From Prevotella sp. (GTDB lineage Bacteria; Bacteroidota; Bacteroidia; Bacteroidales; Bacteroidaceae), in contig JAIKWS010000019.1 of assembly GCA_024684515.1 (NCBI GenBank), positions 1 to 33,115 of the forward strand: a DNA stretch of 33,115 bases. The letters run 5' to 3'. Every line of letters begins with the position of its first letter. Position 1 is the first letter of the stretch. Below are positions 9,089 through 17,120 of this stretch, piece by piece. The notes beneath the pieces are model-generated. The model was not told the origin of the DNA, ran no database searches, and saw nothing but the letters and a program-made list of their open reading frames with translations. The position numbers were made by a program, and so were the translations under genes.

Positions 9089-10162
9089 TCAATGTTTGCT
9101 CATCCACTCCTTGATCGGCTGTCCCGTGTGCTGCTTGAAAACAGAACAGAAGGTGGTGTAGTTACGGAAGCCGCACGCCAAGGCTATCTTACTGATATCG
9201 ATGGCAGTGTCGGAGGCGACGGCCTCATCATACTGTTGTATGAAATGCTGGATGCGCAAACCGTTGATATAGGTGTTATAGGTCTTTCCCTGCACTTCAA
9301 AGTGCCGGATGAGCAGATCGGGGTGGATGTCGGTCAGCTTGGCCAGCTGCTTGAGGGTTACGTTATTGCGAAGATAGAACTGCGGCTCGATGCAGTACTG
9401 CTGCAAACGCGATTCTATCTCCATGGCGACAGGGTCCTCAGAGGGGTCCGGATCGACATACCTGATATGATCGTCAAGGATACGCAAGGTCTCCACACGC
9501 CACAGCAGGAAGAAGATGAGCAGGACATCAAACACCTCGACGAGCACCTCGAAGATGAAATAGTCGTTCGCCAGACCATAGGAAATGGAGACTAGCAGGA
9601 AGACTGCCATCACGACGAAGATCTGCCATACCTCCTTATGCTCCAGGTCGGCATAGGTGTCACGCAGCCAGTGTCCATACTCTATGACGGCCCTCCCGAA
9701 GATGAAGGCAATAAAGACGACATTGACGGAAAACAGCAGCAGGAGGAGTGTCGACACAAAGGAACCCGTGACATAAATCACCAGCATCTCGGCCAACGAG
9801 ATTGCCACGACAACCGCCACAGGCCATTGTGGCCGGCGACGGTCCTGCAACATGGCCAGCATGGTGCAAAGGATAGCAGGCAGCGTAGTCACGGCATCCA
9901 GGGCAGAGCATATCAGGATACGGTAGAAGGGGTCACCTTCCGGACGGGTATAATAGATGAGCAGCCACCATAGGTGGCTCATGGCGATGGTGGCGAAGAA
10001 GACGGCAGTCCAGCGACGCAGGCGAAGGGGAGAGGTGTTGGTTGGCACAAACTCGGGGGGACGACGCCACAACAGGTATATGCAGGCTATGATGGCTGTT
10101 ACCATCACTCCCCCGTATGGGGCAAGGAACAAGGAGTTCTCAAGTGTTATTTGCGGCTCCAT
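9089..10162 (-). CDS. Membrane-anchored AraC-family transcriptional regulator
   Basis: 357 residues from the chosen ATG at 10162 (MEPQITLENSLFLAPYGG). An upstream in-frame start at 10198 is rejected because it lies upstream of the -7 box of this gene. The N-terminal two thirds hold about six or seven hydrophobic segments (for example VMVTAIIACIYLLW, AVFFATIAMSHLWWLLIYY, VVVAISLAEMLVIYV, LLLLLFSVNVVFIAFIFG, IFVVMAVFLLVSISYGLA, VLLIFFLLW). The C-terminal 100 residues form an AraC-type double helix-turn-helix (LKQLAKLTDIHPDLLIRHF and ISKIALACGFRNYTTFCSVF). This arrangement suggests a regulator tied to the inner membrane that senses a membrane or periplasmic cue. The ligand and targets are unknown. 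Confidence 0.9.
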   Translation of the reverse strand: MEPQITLENSLFLAPYGGVMVTAIIACIYLLWRRPPEFVPTNTSPLRLRRWTAVFFATIAMSHLWWLLIYYTRPEGDPFYRILICSALDAVTTLPAILCTMLAMLQDRRRPQWPVAVVVAISLAEMLVIYVTGSFVSTLLLLLFSVNVVFIAFIFGRAVIEYGHWLRDTYADLEHKEVWQIFVVMAVFLLVSISYGLANDYFIFEVLVEVFDVLLIFFLLWRVETLRILDDHIRYVDPDPSEDPVAMEIESRLQQYCIEPQFYLRNNVTLKQLAKLTDIHPDLLIRHFEVQGKTYNTYINGLRIQHFIQQYDEAVASDTAIDISKIALACGFRNYTTFCSVFKQHTGQPIKEWMSKH

Positions 10163-10187
10163 AGGAAAAACGTTTACTTTCTCTTTG

Positions 10188-10195
10188 CAAAGATA
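10188..10195 (-). promoter_or_regulatory. -7 promoter box for the AraC-type gene
   Basis: The minus strand reads TATCTTTG (consensus TAnnTTTG). A TTTG lies 22 nt further upstream within a T-run. Transcription would start near 10182, about 20 nt before the ATG at 10162, which supports that start codon. Confidence 0.6.
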
Positions 10196-10382
10196 CATAA
10201 AATATTTGGAAATACCGCAAAAAAACTGACATTTTTTTATTGTTCATGTATCGCAGGCATGCAGAGTGTCCGGCAATCAACTCCCTATCTTCTGGCTAGC
10301 GCTATCATTTGGCATAACATCTGGCAGGACTAAATTCCACTGGCGAGTAGAATCTACTGGCATAAAAATTACGTTCGCGGAA

Positions 10383-10514
10383 GGCTCACCCAGCGTGGCA
10401 TTACGGCTCACTCTGCGTGGCATTACGGCTCACCCAGCGTGGCATTACGGCTCACTCAACGTGAGATTACGGCTCACCCAACGTGAGATTACGGCTCACT
10501 CATCGTGGCATTAC
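10383..10514. repeat. 22-bp minisatellite, six tandem copies
   Basis: Six head-to-tail 22-bp units begin GGCTCAC and end ATTAC. They vary at the centre (CCCAGCGTGGC, TCTGCGTGGC, TCAACGTGAG, CCAACGTGAG, TCATCGTGGC). Units 4 and 5 carry CTCAC...GTGAG inverted arms. The array occupies the space between the AraC-type gene promoter and the 3' end of the TrmH-type gene. No gene is seen in 10196-10554; the period is not a multiple of three and an overlapping open frame looks accidental. Confidence 0.92.
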
Positions 10515-10554
10515 GGCCGAGGCTTAGCTATCGTACTCATGATTGACCGGAATG

Positions 10555-11331
10555 TCAGCAAGAACGCTGGCGCACAGCTTCGTAGAGCAGGATGGCAGCC
10601 GATACCGAAACATTGAGTGAGTCCAGACGTCCGAGCATGGGCACACGGATATGGGCGGTGGCAGCCTCACGCCACTGGTCGGTAAGCCCTGTGGACTCCG
10701 TACCCATGACCAGGGCGGTAGGACGACGCATGTCGGTGTCGTAGTAAAGCCGGGAATCCTGCAACTGAGCCGTCAGTATCTGAATGCCTTGCTGCTGCAG
10801 GAAAGCGATGCACTCCTGGCTGCTGCAGACCACGACAGGGACGGTAAAGACGGCCCCTATGCTGGCACGGATGAGATTGGGATTATAGAGATCGGTCAGG
10901 GCATCGCAGACGATGACGGCATCGGCACCCGCAGCATCGGCCGAACGCAGCACGGCCCCGAGGTTGCCGGGCTTCTCAACCCGTTCGAGCACGATGACAA
11001 GAGGCGATGGCGACAGCTGCAGGTCGGCAAGCCCCTGACGTCGTTCGTGGACAATGGCTATCACCCCCTCGGTGCTACCACGATAGGCCATGTGCTCGTA
11101 GAGTGCACGGGGTACCTCATACCGCTGCCCGCGAGCATCATCGACGATGGCGGCATCGCACAGCTCCTGGCACACGAAGAGGCTGTCCAGTTCGTAGCCG
11201 GCAGCCAGACAATGTTCCAGCTCGCGACGTCCCTCAACCACGAAAAGTCCATCCTTGCGACGCTGTTGCGACTTCTGCTGCAACAGCAGTAGATGGCGGA
11301 TGCGCGGATTATGTAAGCTCGTTATCTCCAT
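10555..11331 (-). CDS. TrmH/SpoU-family RNA 2'-O-methyltransferase
   Basis: 258 residues from the ATG at 11331 (MEITSLHNPRIRHLL). A TTG four codons upstream is not used because it lies in the -7 promoter box. The N-terminal SpoU substrate-binding domain (residues about 1-95, GLFVVEGRRELEHCL) precedes the SPOUT trefoil-knot domain. Motif 1 is RVEKPGNLGAVLRSADAAGA. Motif 2 is ALVMGTESTGL and motif 3 is IRVPMLGRLDSLNVSVSAAILLYE. These build the S-adenosylmethionine pocket and dimer interface. The family methylates ribose in rRNA or tRNA; the layout resembles RlmB/TsnR-type enzymes, but the target nucleotide cannot be deduced. It is divergent from the large fusion gene that starts 88 nt away. Confidence 0.93.
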   Translation of the reverse strand: MEITSLHNPRIRHLLLLQQKSQQRRKDGLFVVEGRRELEHCLAAGYELDSLFVCQELCDAAIVDDARGQRYEVPRALYEHMAYRGSTEGVIAIVHERRQGLADLQLSPSPLVIVLERVEKPGNLGAVLRSADAAGADAVIVCDALTDLYNPNLIRASIGAVFTVPVVVCSSQECIAFLQQQGIQILTAQLQDSRLYYDTDMRRPTALVMGTESTGLTDQWREAATAHIRVPMLGRLDSLNVSVSAAILLYEAVRQRSC

Positions 11332-11340
11332 TTTTGACCG

Positions 11341-11348
11341 CAAAGGTA
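11341..11348 (-). promoter_or_regulatory. -7 promoter box for the TrmH-type gene
   Basis: The minus strand reads TACCTTTG, ending only 9 nt before the ATG. Transcription would start about 4-5 nt before the start codon, giving a nearly leaderless mRNA. Confidence 0.6.
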
Positions 11349-11392
11349 CAGAAAAAGAGCGAGAAAAATTCGTTATTTACTCAGAAAATGCT

Positions 11393-11400
11393 TAATTTTG
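11393..11400 (+). promoter_or_regulatory. -7 promoter box for the GT2-DUF4922-SpoIID gene
   Basis: TAATTTTG matches TAnnTTTG and ends 18 nt before the ATG at 11419. A TTG start at 11398 would lie inside this box, so the ATG at 11419 is preferred. Confidence 0.6.
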
Positions 11401-11418
11401 CACAAAAAAAGAAGACAG

Positions 11419-14400
11419 ATGAACCGAGACATAGACTTTTTCATACCTTCTGACAATCAGGAGAGCCTAGCCGACATCACCCGTCAGCTGTCCTGCTGCC
11501 CGGCTGTCAGGGCCATAATCCCCCATCATATTGAGAACCTGCCCTCCAGCGACAGCCTGCGTAGCCTGGCTGCACTGTCGAAGGCACGATATACCGCCCT
11601 GGTCACCAAGTCTACCCCGCTGTTGCTTGGCGAGGGTGCCCTGGAACGTATGGCACGTGTGGCTGACGACGGCCAGGCAGCCATGGTCTATGCCGACCGT
11701 CTGGAACGCAAGTTCGTGGACGGTCAGTGGCAGGACCACCGTCACCCAGTCATCGACTATCAGCCAGGTTCCATCCGCGACGACTTCGACTTCGGCTCGC
11801 TGCTACTTATACGCACCTGCCTGCTGAAGCAATGGGCAGAGCAGACTGACAGTCCCAGCTATGCCCATGCCGGTCTGTACGACCTGCGTCTCTTCCTGAG
11901 CCGTCAGGGTGAACTGCTGCACCTGAACGAATATCTCTACACCGAGATAGAAAGCGATCATCGGGCATCGGGCGAGAAGCAGTTCGACTATGTCAATCCC
12001 GCCAACCGCAATGTGCAGATCGAGATGGAACAGGCAGCCACGAGCCACCTGAAGGCCATTGGTGCCCTGGTCGACACCTCCGACTATGGCGACATCGACT
12101 TCGACGAGCAGACGTTTGCCTGCGAGGCTTCGGTTATCATCCCCGTCTACAACCGCGTGCGGACCATCAAGGATGCCGTGGAGAGTGCCCGCTCACAGCA
12201 TGCCAGCTTCCCCTTCAACGTCATCGTGGTCGACAACCACTCTACCGACGGCACCAGCGAGGTGCTCGCCAGTCTGCAGGCAGACGAGACATCGGCCCCG
12301 CTGGTGGTGCTCCACCCCGACCGCTACGACCTGGGTATCGGCGGATGCTGGGACATGGCCATCAACGATAGTCGTTGCGGACGCTTCGCCATACAGCTGG
12401 ACAGCGACGACCTCTACTCGTCGGAGACAACCCTACAGCGGATTGTCGATGCCTTCTACCAGCAGCGGGCAGCCATGATCGTAGGCAGCTACCGCATCTG
12501 CAACTTCCAGCTGGAGACACTGCCACCGGGACTCATCGCCCACCAGGAGTGGACAGAGGAGAACGGCCCCAACAATGCCCTGCGCATCAATGGGCTGGGA
12601 GCACCACGTGCATTCTTCACTCCCTTGCTGAGACAGCTGCAGCTGCCCAACACCAGCTATGGCGAGGACTATGCCATGGGACTGGCCTTCTCGCGCCACT
12701 ATCGTATCGGACGCATCTACGACGAGCTGTACCTCTGTCGCAGGTGGGAAGGCAATAGCGATGCTGCACTCAGCGTGGAACGTGTCAACCAGAACAATCT
12801 CTATAAGGACAGGCTGCGCACGCTGGAGATAAGGGCCCGCCAGCACATGAACGCCAAGCAGCAGGACGGCAGCACAGGAAGGGGGACCGCCATGCAGCGA
12901 TACTTCGAACAGCAGCTGCGGCAATGGCCTGCAGCCCTACAACGCTATCGCGAGCTGACCGATGTGCAGACCAAGGAGCTGCACGTGTCACAGCTGACCT
13001 TCGTGGCACAGTACAACCCTGCCCGCATACGTTCAACGGGAGCCACCATCACCAGGCAAGCCCTGAGCGAACGTCCCTGCTTCCTCTGCCAGAAGAACCG
13101 GCCACCCGAACAGCTCACGACACTACTGAGTGGCCAGGGCAGTCAGCTGGAACTGCTCGTGAACCCCTACCCTATCCTGCCCATGCACTTCACACTGGCA
13201 GCACAGCGGCATCAGCCACAACGCATCAAACCCCTGTACGGCACGATGCTCAGCCTGCTCAACAAGCATCGCGAGCTGACCGTATTCTACAATGGGCCGC
13301 TATGTGGTGCCTCTGCCCCCGACCATGCCCACCTGCAGGCCGGCACCAGCGGTGTGCTGCCTCTGCAGAAGTGCTGGCCACAGCTGCAACGCAACCTCAC
13401 CGTGATACTGCAACCCACTGCCGACACGATGATGGCCACCATCGACGACTATCCCTGTGCCGCCATCGTCATACGCAGCAAGGGCAAGAAAGGCAGCGAA
13501 CGGCTCTTTACGATGCTCTACCAGACCATGACCATTCCCGATGGCGAGGAAGAGCCGATGATGAACGTGGTGTGCTGGTACGAGGACGAGAGCTATATCA
13601 CCGTGGTGTTCCCACGCAAGAAGCACCGCCCCGACTGCTACTACAAGACAGGCAGCGAACAGCTGCTCATCAGTCCGGGGGCACTAGATATGGCTGGCCT
13701 GCTCATCACCCCTCGCCAAGAGGACTACCAACAGCTGGATGGCGAACAGGCCGTGGCCATCCTCAAGGAGTGTGCCATCGACAAGGACGAGCTGTCACGA
13801 TGGACAGATATCATGAGAAACGATGCCGAAAGACAGGTCACCGCACAGACAGGCACCCTACTGCCCGTCGTGCCTCCCGTCGTCAGCGTGGGCATCGTCA
13901 GCGCACAGCATATCGACTTCTGCCTCAACGGCACCTACCAGGCCAAGGGAGAGAGCATCATCGGACATCAGGAAGTAGAACTGGCCGAGGGAGGCCTGCT
14001 CTGGCGTGGTCAGCAATATCAGAAACTCAGCTTCATACCGTCACCATCAGAGACGGCACAGGGCACACCGTCATTCACCCTCAACGATGTCACCATAGGC
14101 AATGGCTTCCACTGGGAGCGACATCGCGAGCAGACCTTTGCAGGCACACTGCACCTGATGGTAGAATCGGACAAGGTGCTCGCCATCAACGAGCTGCCTG
14201 TAGAGCAATATCTCGAGAGTGTGATCAGCAGCGAGATGAGTGCCACATCGTCGCTCGAACTGCTCAAGGCACATGCCGTCATCTCCCGGTCGTGGCTGCT
14301 CTTCCAGAAGAAGCAGCGTGAGGAGAACGGCAATCGGAAAGAGGGCAGCTTCTTCTCGTTCGTGAAGAAGGAGGACGAGCTGATACGCTGGTACGACCGC

Positions 14401-15117
14401 GAGGAGCACACGCTGTTTGACGTCTGTGCCGACGACCACTGCCAGCGATACCAGGGCATCACCTCACTATCGCAGCTGCCCGGTGAGGCCGTCAGGGCCA
14501 CCCGTGGCGAGGTGCTCGTATACCAGGGAGAGCTATGCGATGCACGTTTCTCCAAGTGCTGTGGCGGTCACACCGAGGAATACCAATACTGCTGGGAGAA
14601 CACCCCCAAGCCATACCTGCAGAGTGTGGAGTGCCAATACTGCAACACCACCGACCAGTCCATCCTGCAACAGGTGCTCAACGACTACGACCTGGAGACG
14701 GAAGACTTCCACGACTGGCACGTCAGCTACACACAACAGCAGCTCACCGACCTCATCAGCCGGAAGACAAAGCTCAACCTGGGCATCATCACAGACATCA
14801 TACCCCTGGACCGCGGCAAGAGCGGACGCATCTGGCGACTGAAGATCGTGGGCACCAAGGGCTCGTTCACCATTGGCAAGGAACTGGAGATACGTCGTGC
14901 TCTGAGCGAGAGCCACCTGCTCAGCTCGAACTTCGAAGTGGAGAAGACCCCTGCCGATGGCGACGGACAGCCAACGTTCGTACTACATGGCCGTGGATGG
15001 GGCCATGGCGTGGGTCTCTGCCAGATAGGAGCTGCCGTCATGGGCCATCAGGGCATGAGCTATCGCGACATCCTATTACATTATTATAAAGGAGCAGAAA
15101 TCAAGCAGCTATACTAA
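11419..15117 (+). CDS. Multidomain fusion: GT-A-like + GT2 glycosyltransferase + DUF4922 (HIT-fold phosphorylase-like) + SpoIID/LytB
   Basis: 1232 residues, with no signal peptide or membrane segment visible. Residues about 1-215 look like a degenerate GT-A unit (YTALVTKSTPLLLGEGALERM where a DxD would be expected, then YADRLERK and RDDFDFGSLLL). Residues 237-450 form a canonical GT2 domain (ASVIIPVYNR, VVDNHSTDGTSE, D328-S-D330-D331, later GEDYAMGLAFSRHYRI). Residues about 505-770 match DUF4922: QYNPARIRSTGA, C554-FL-C557, NPYPILPMHFTL, GASAPDHAHLQAG with H636-A-H638-L-Q640, the HxHxQ motif of GalT/Ap4A-phosphorylase-like HIT enzymes. Residues about 820-1232 match SpoIID/LytB: VISSEMSATSSLELLKAHAVISRSW with E939 at the catalytic position, and GRGWGHGVGLCQIGAAVMG at 1191-1209. 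SpoIID proteins cleave peptide-free glycan as lytic transglycosylases. The stop overlaps the ATG of an AmpG-like permease, so a muropeptide-salvage role is inferred. Substrates are unknown. Confidence 0.9.
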   Translation: MNRDIDFFIPSDNQESLADITRQLSCCPAVRAIIPHHIENLPSSDSLRSLAALSKARYTALVTKSTPLLLGEGALERMARVADDGQAAMVYADRLERKFVDGQWQDHRHPVIDYQPGSIRDDFDFGSLLLIRTCLLKQWAEQTDSPSYAHAGLYDLRLFLSRQGELLHLNEYLYTEIESDHRASGEKQFDYVNPANRNVQIEMEQAATSHLKAIGALVDTSDYGDIDFDEQTFACEASVIIPVYNRVRTIKDAVESARSQHASFPFNVIVVDNHSTDGTSEVLASLQADETSAPLVVLHPDRYDLGIGGCWDMAINDSRCGRFAIQLDSDDLYSSETTLQRIVDAFYQQRAAMIVGSYRICNFQLETLPPGLIAHQEWTEENGPNNALRINGLGAPRAFFTPLLRQLQLPNTSYGEDYAMGLAFSRHYRIGRIYDELYLCRRWEGNSDAALSVERVNQNNLYKDRLRTLEIRARQHMNAKQQDGSTGRGTAMQRYFEQQLRQWPAALQRYRELTDVQTKELHVSQLTFVAQYNPARIRSTGATITRQALSERPCFLCQKNRPPEQLTTLLSGQGSQLELLVNPYPILPMHFTLAAQRHQPQRIKPLYGTMLSLLNKHRELTVFYNGPLCGASAPDHAHLQAGTSGVLPLQKCWPQLQRNLTVILQPTADTMMATIDDYPCAAIVIRSKGKKGSERLFTMLYQTMTIPDGEEEPMMNVVCWYEDESYITVVFPRKKHRPDCYYKTGSEQLLISPGALDMAGLLITPRQEDYQQLDGEQAVAILKECAIDKDELSRWTDIMRNDAERQVTAQTGTLLPVVPPVVSVGIVSAQHIDFCLNGTYQAKGESIIGHQEVELAEGGLLWRGQQYQKLSFIPSPSETAQGTPSFTLNDVTIGNGFHWERHREQTFAGTLHLMVESDKVLAINELPVEQYLESVISSEMSATSSLELLKAHAVISRSWLLFQKKQREENGNRKEGSFFSFVKKEDELIRWYDREEHTLFDVCADDHCQRYQGITSLSQLPGEAVRATRGEVLVYQGELCDARFSKCCGGHTEEYQYCWENTPKPYLQSVECQYCNTTDQSILQQVLNDYDLETEDFHDWHVSYTQQQLTDLISRKTKLNLGIITDIIPLDRGKSGRIWRLKIVGTKGSFTIGKELEIRRALSESHLLSSNFEVEKTPADGDGQPTFVLHGRGWGHGVGLCQIGAAVMGHQGMSYRDILLHYYKGAEIKQLY

Positions 15118-16406
15118 TGAACAGCAAAAGACGAAATCCATGGGCATGGGTGCCCACACTCTATATTGCCGAAGGCCTGCCCAACGTCATCGTGACCTCG
15201 GTAGCCGTGGTGCTCTACATGCAGATGGGTCTCACCGATGGCGAGATAGGCCTCTATACCGGATGGCTGGGACTGCCCTGGATCATCAAACCCCTGTGGA
15301 GCCCCTTCGTAGATCTCTATAAGACCAAGCGCTGGTGGGTGCTGCTCACGCAGATGCTGCTGGGGTCGTCGCTGGCAGGCATCGCCTTCACACTGAATAC
15401 CGACTTCTGGTTCCAGGGCACCATGTTCTGCTTCTTCCTCATGGCCTTCAGCAGCGCCACCCACGACATTGCCGCCGACGGCTACTACATGCTCGAGCTG
15501 AGCGAGCACAAGCAGGCGTGGTTCGTAGGCATCCGCAACACTTTCTACCGCCTGGCCGTGATCTTCGGCAATGGCATTCTCGTACCCGTGGCAGGACTGC
15601 TGCAGGAGGTCTATCCCGACGATCATGCCTTCGCATGGAGCCTCGTCTTCTACGGCACCGCAGCCCTCTTCCTCGCCATCTGGCTCTACCACACCTATAT
15701 GATGCCCCATGCCGATGCCGACAAGAAACGTGACGCTACGGCCAGGGACATAGCCCGTGGACTGAAGACCATGCTCGTGGCCTTCGTCCATAAGATGCCG
15801 TGGAAGGCCATGCTGGCTGCCATCGTATTCATCCTCTTCTACCGCTTCCCCGAGGCCCTGCTCAATGCCATGAGCAAGACCTTCCTCACCCGTCCGCAGG
15901 AAGACGGCGGACTGGGACTGACACTCACGCAGTATGGTGTGGCATACGGCACCGTAGGCCTCATCGGCCTGTTGCTGGGAGGCATCGTGGGCGGCATGCT
16001 GGCCAGTCGCGACGGTCTGAAGCGCTGGCTATGGCCAATGGTATGCGCCATCACCCTGCCCGATGTGGTCTACGTGTGGATGAGCCTCACCATGCCCACC
16101 GACATGTTCCTCATCAGTACCTGCATCTTCATCGAGCAGTTCGGCTACGGCATGGGCTTTACCGCACTGACGCTCTACATGCTCTATTTCTCTATGGGTG
16201 AGTTCAAGACCTCGCACTATGCCATCTGCACTGGCATCAGCTATCTCGGACTACAGGTGCCCGCCATGTTCAGCGGCTTCCTCAAGGATGCCGTGGGCTA
16301 CAGCACCTTCTTCATCATCGTCATGGCACTCTGCTCCATCACCTTCCTCGTGGCAGCCTTCATCAGGATAGACCCACAGTTCGGCCGCAAGACCAGCAGC
16401 AATTAG
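15117..16406 (+). CDS. AmpG-like muropeptide permease (MFS)
   Basis: A 429-residue inner-membrane MFS protein with about 12 hydrophobic segments. AmpG-family marks are LYIAEGLPNVIV at the N terminus, IGLYTGWLGLPWIIKPLWSPFVD between TM2 and TM3, and ATHDIAADGYYMLEL. AmpG proteins import GlcNAc-anhydroMurNAc, with or without peptide, from the periplasm to the cytoplasm for cell-wall recycling. The ATG overlaps the upstream stop by one base (TAATG), which indicates translational coupling with the GT2-DUF4922-SpoIID gene. Exact substrate (anhydro-muropeptide, MurNAc or another glycan) cannot be read from sequence; another sugar or siderophore MFS role is less likely given the signature in TM2-3. 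Confidence 0.85.
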   Translation: MNSKRRNPWAWVPTLYIAEGLPNVIVTSVAVVLYMQMGLTDGEIGLYTGWLGLPWIIKPLWSPFVDLYKTKRWWVLLTQMLLGSSLAGIAFTLNTDFWFQGTMFCFFLMAFSSATHDIAADGYYMLELSEHKQAWFVGIRNTFYRLAVIFGNGILVPVAGLLQEVYPDDHAFAWSLVFYGTAALFLAIWLYHTYMMPHADADKKRDATARDIARGLKTMLVAFVHKMPWKAMLAAIVFILFYRFPEALLNAMSKTFLTRPQEDGGLGLTLTQYGVAYGTVGLIGLLLGGIVGGMLASRDGLKRWLWPMVCAITLPDVVYVWMSLTMPTDMFLISTCIFIEQFGYGMGFTALTLYMLYFSMGEFKTSHYAICTGISYLGLQVPAMFSGFLKDAVGYSTFFIIVMALCSITFLVAAFIRIDPQFGRKTSSN

Positions 16407-16435
16407 ATTATTAACCCATAAAAACCCTTTGTAAA

Positions 16436-17104
16436 ATGATGAAAAAGTACTTTTCTTACATCATGCTCGTCGTGGCAATGACGATGGGCATCACCACCCT
16501 TACCAGCTGTGAGGAGGAGGACGACTACATCGCACAGCAATTGCGTGAAGGCGACTGGCAAGGCTTCATAGGAGCCTATTACAACGACCGTTGGGGCATC
16601 AGTGGCAGCAACTACGCCACCGTCATACGTTTCGAGTCGCGGAGTGACTACTACACCAGTGGACGTGGCTATGAGCTCAACTACAACACCAACTCTCCTC
16701 GTTACAACTATGCCTGCAGCTCGTTCAAGTGGTTTATCGTCGATGGTGAAATCACCCTGCTCTACGACGATGATGTCTGGAGACCCATATACATCATCGA
16801 CTACTCACTCAACAGCAGCCACTTCCGTGGATTGATCTTCAACGGGTCGAGCCAACGCATCAAGTTCGAGTTCCAGAACACCGTCTACTCAGACTGGGAC
16901 TACTACCGCAACAGCGAACACTATGGTAGCTATGGCGACTTCCAGTATCAGAACTGGTTCCGTGCACGCACCTTAGGACCTGCCGACGACAGTGTGCCTT
17001 TCATCAACCGTACTGAGGAGGCCCGTCAGAAGAGTGGTGAGCCCGAGGCTGTGAGCATTGCCAGCGGCGAGTTTGCAAAGGCCCTCCAGGAAGCAGCATA
17101 CTGA
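16436..17104 (+). CDS. Tyr-rich lipoprotein, paralogue A, unknown function
   Basis: 222 residues with a lipoprotein signal (MMKKYFSYIMLVVAMTMG... then TLTSC, C25). A second ATG at 16439 is an equally good start. After the lipobox comes an acidic EEEDD stretch, then GDWQGFIGAYYNDRWGISGSNY, a beta-rich, Tyr/Asp-rich body (YTSGRGYELNY, FKWFIVDGEITLLYDDD) and a polar C-terminal tail. It is clearly homologous along most of its length to the next gene (17215-17856): both share GDWQG, DRWG-SG, SGRGYE-DY/NY, ITL-YDD and IxDY-L. It follows the AmpG-like permease by 29 nt with no visible promoter, so it may be the last gene of that transcript. I do not recognise a named family; the fold may be a small beta-barrel or lipocalin-like sandwich (inference). 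Confidence 0.85.
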   Translation: MMKKYFSYIMLVVAMTMGITTLTSCEEEDDYIAQQLREGDWQGFIGAYYNDRWGISGSNYATVIRFESRSDYYTSGRGYELNYNTNSPRYNYACSSFKWFIVDGEITLLYDDDVWRPIYIIDYSLNSSHFRGLIFNGSSQRIKFEFQNTVYSDWDYYRNSEHYGSYGDFQYQNWFRARTLGPADDSVPFINRTEEARQKSGEPEAVSIASGEFAKALQEAAY

Positions 17105-17120
17105 TTTCCCCCTTCGAAAT

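Noticed and set aside
10383..10514. CRISPR array
   Set aside because: Units are directly adjacent with no unique spacers, and no cas genes are present.
10266..10616. 116-codon open frame over the 22-bp repeat array
   Set aside because: The repeat period is not a multiple of three, the protein has no family likeness and it overlaps the 3' end of the TrmH-type gene.
12924..14321. 465-codon open frame in another + frame inside the fusion gene
   Set aside because: It is a shadow of the GC-rich fusion gene: the product is Arg/His/Pro/Thr-rich without domains, while the main frame carries clear motifs throughout.
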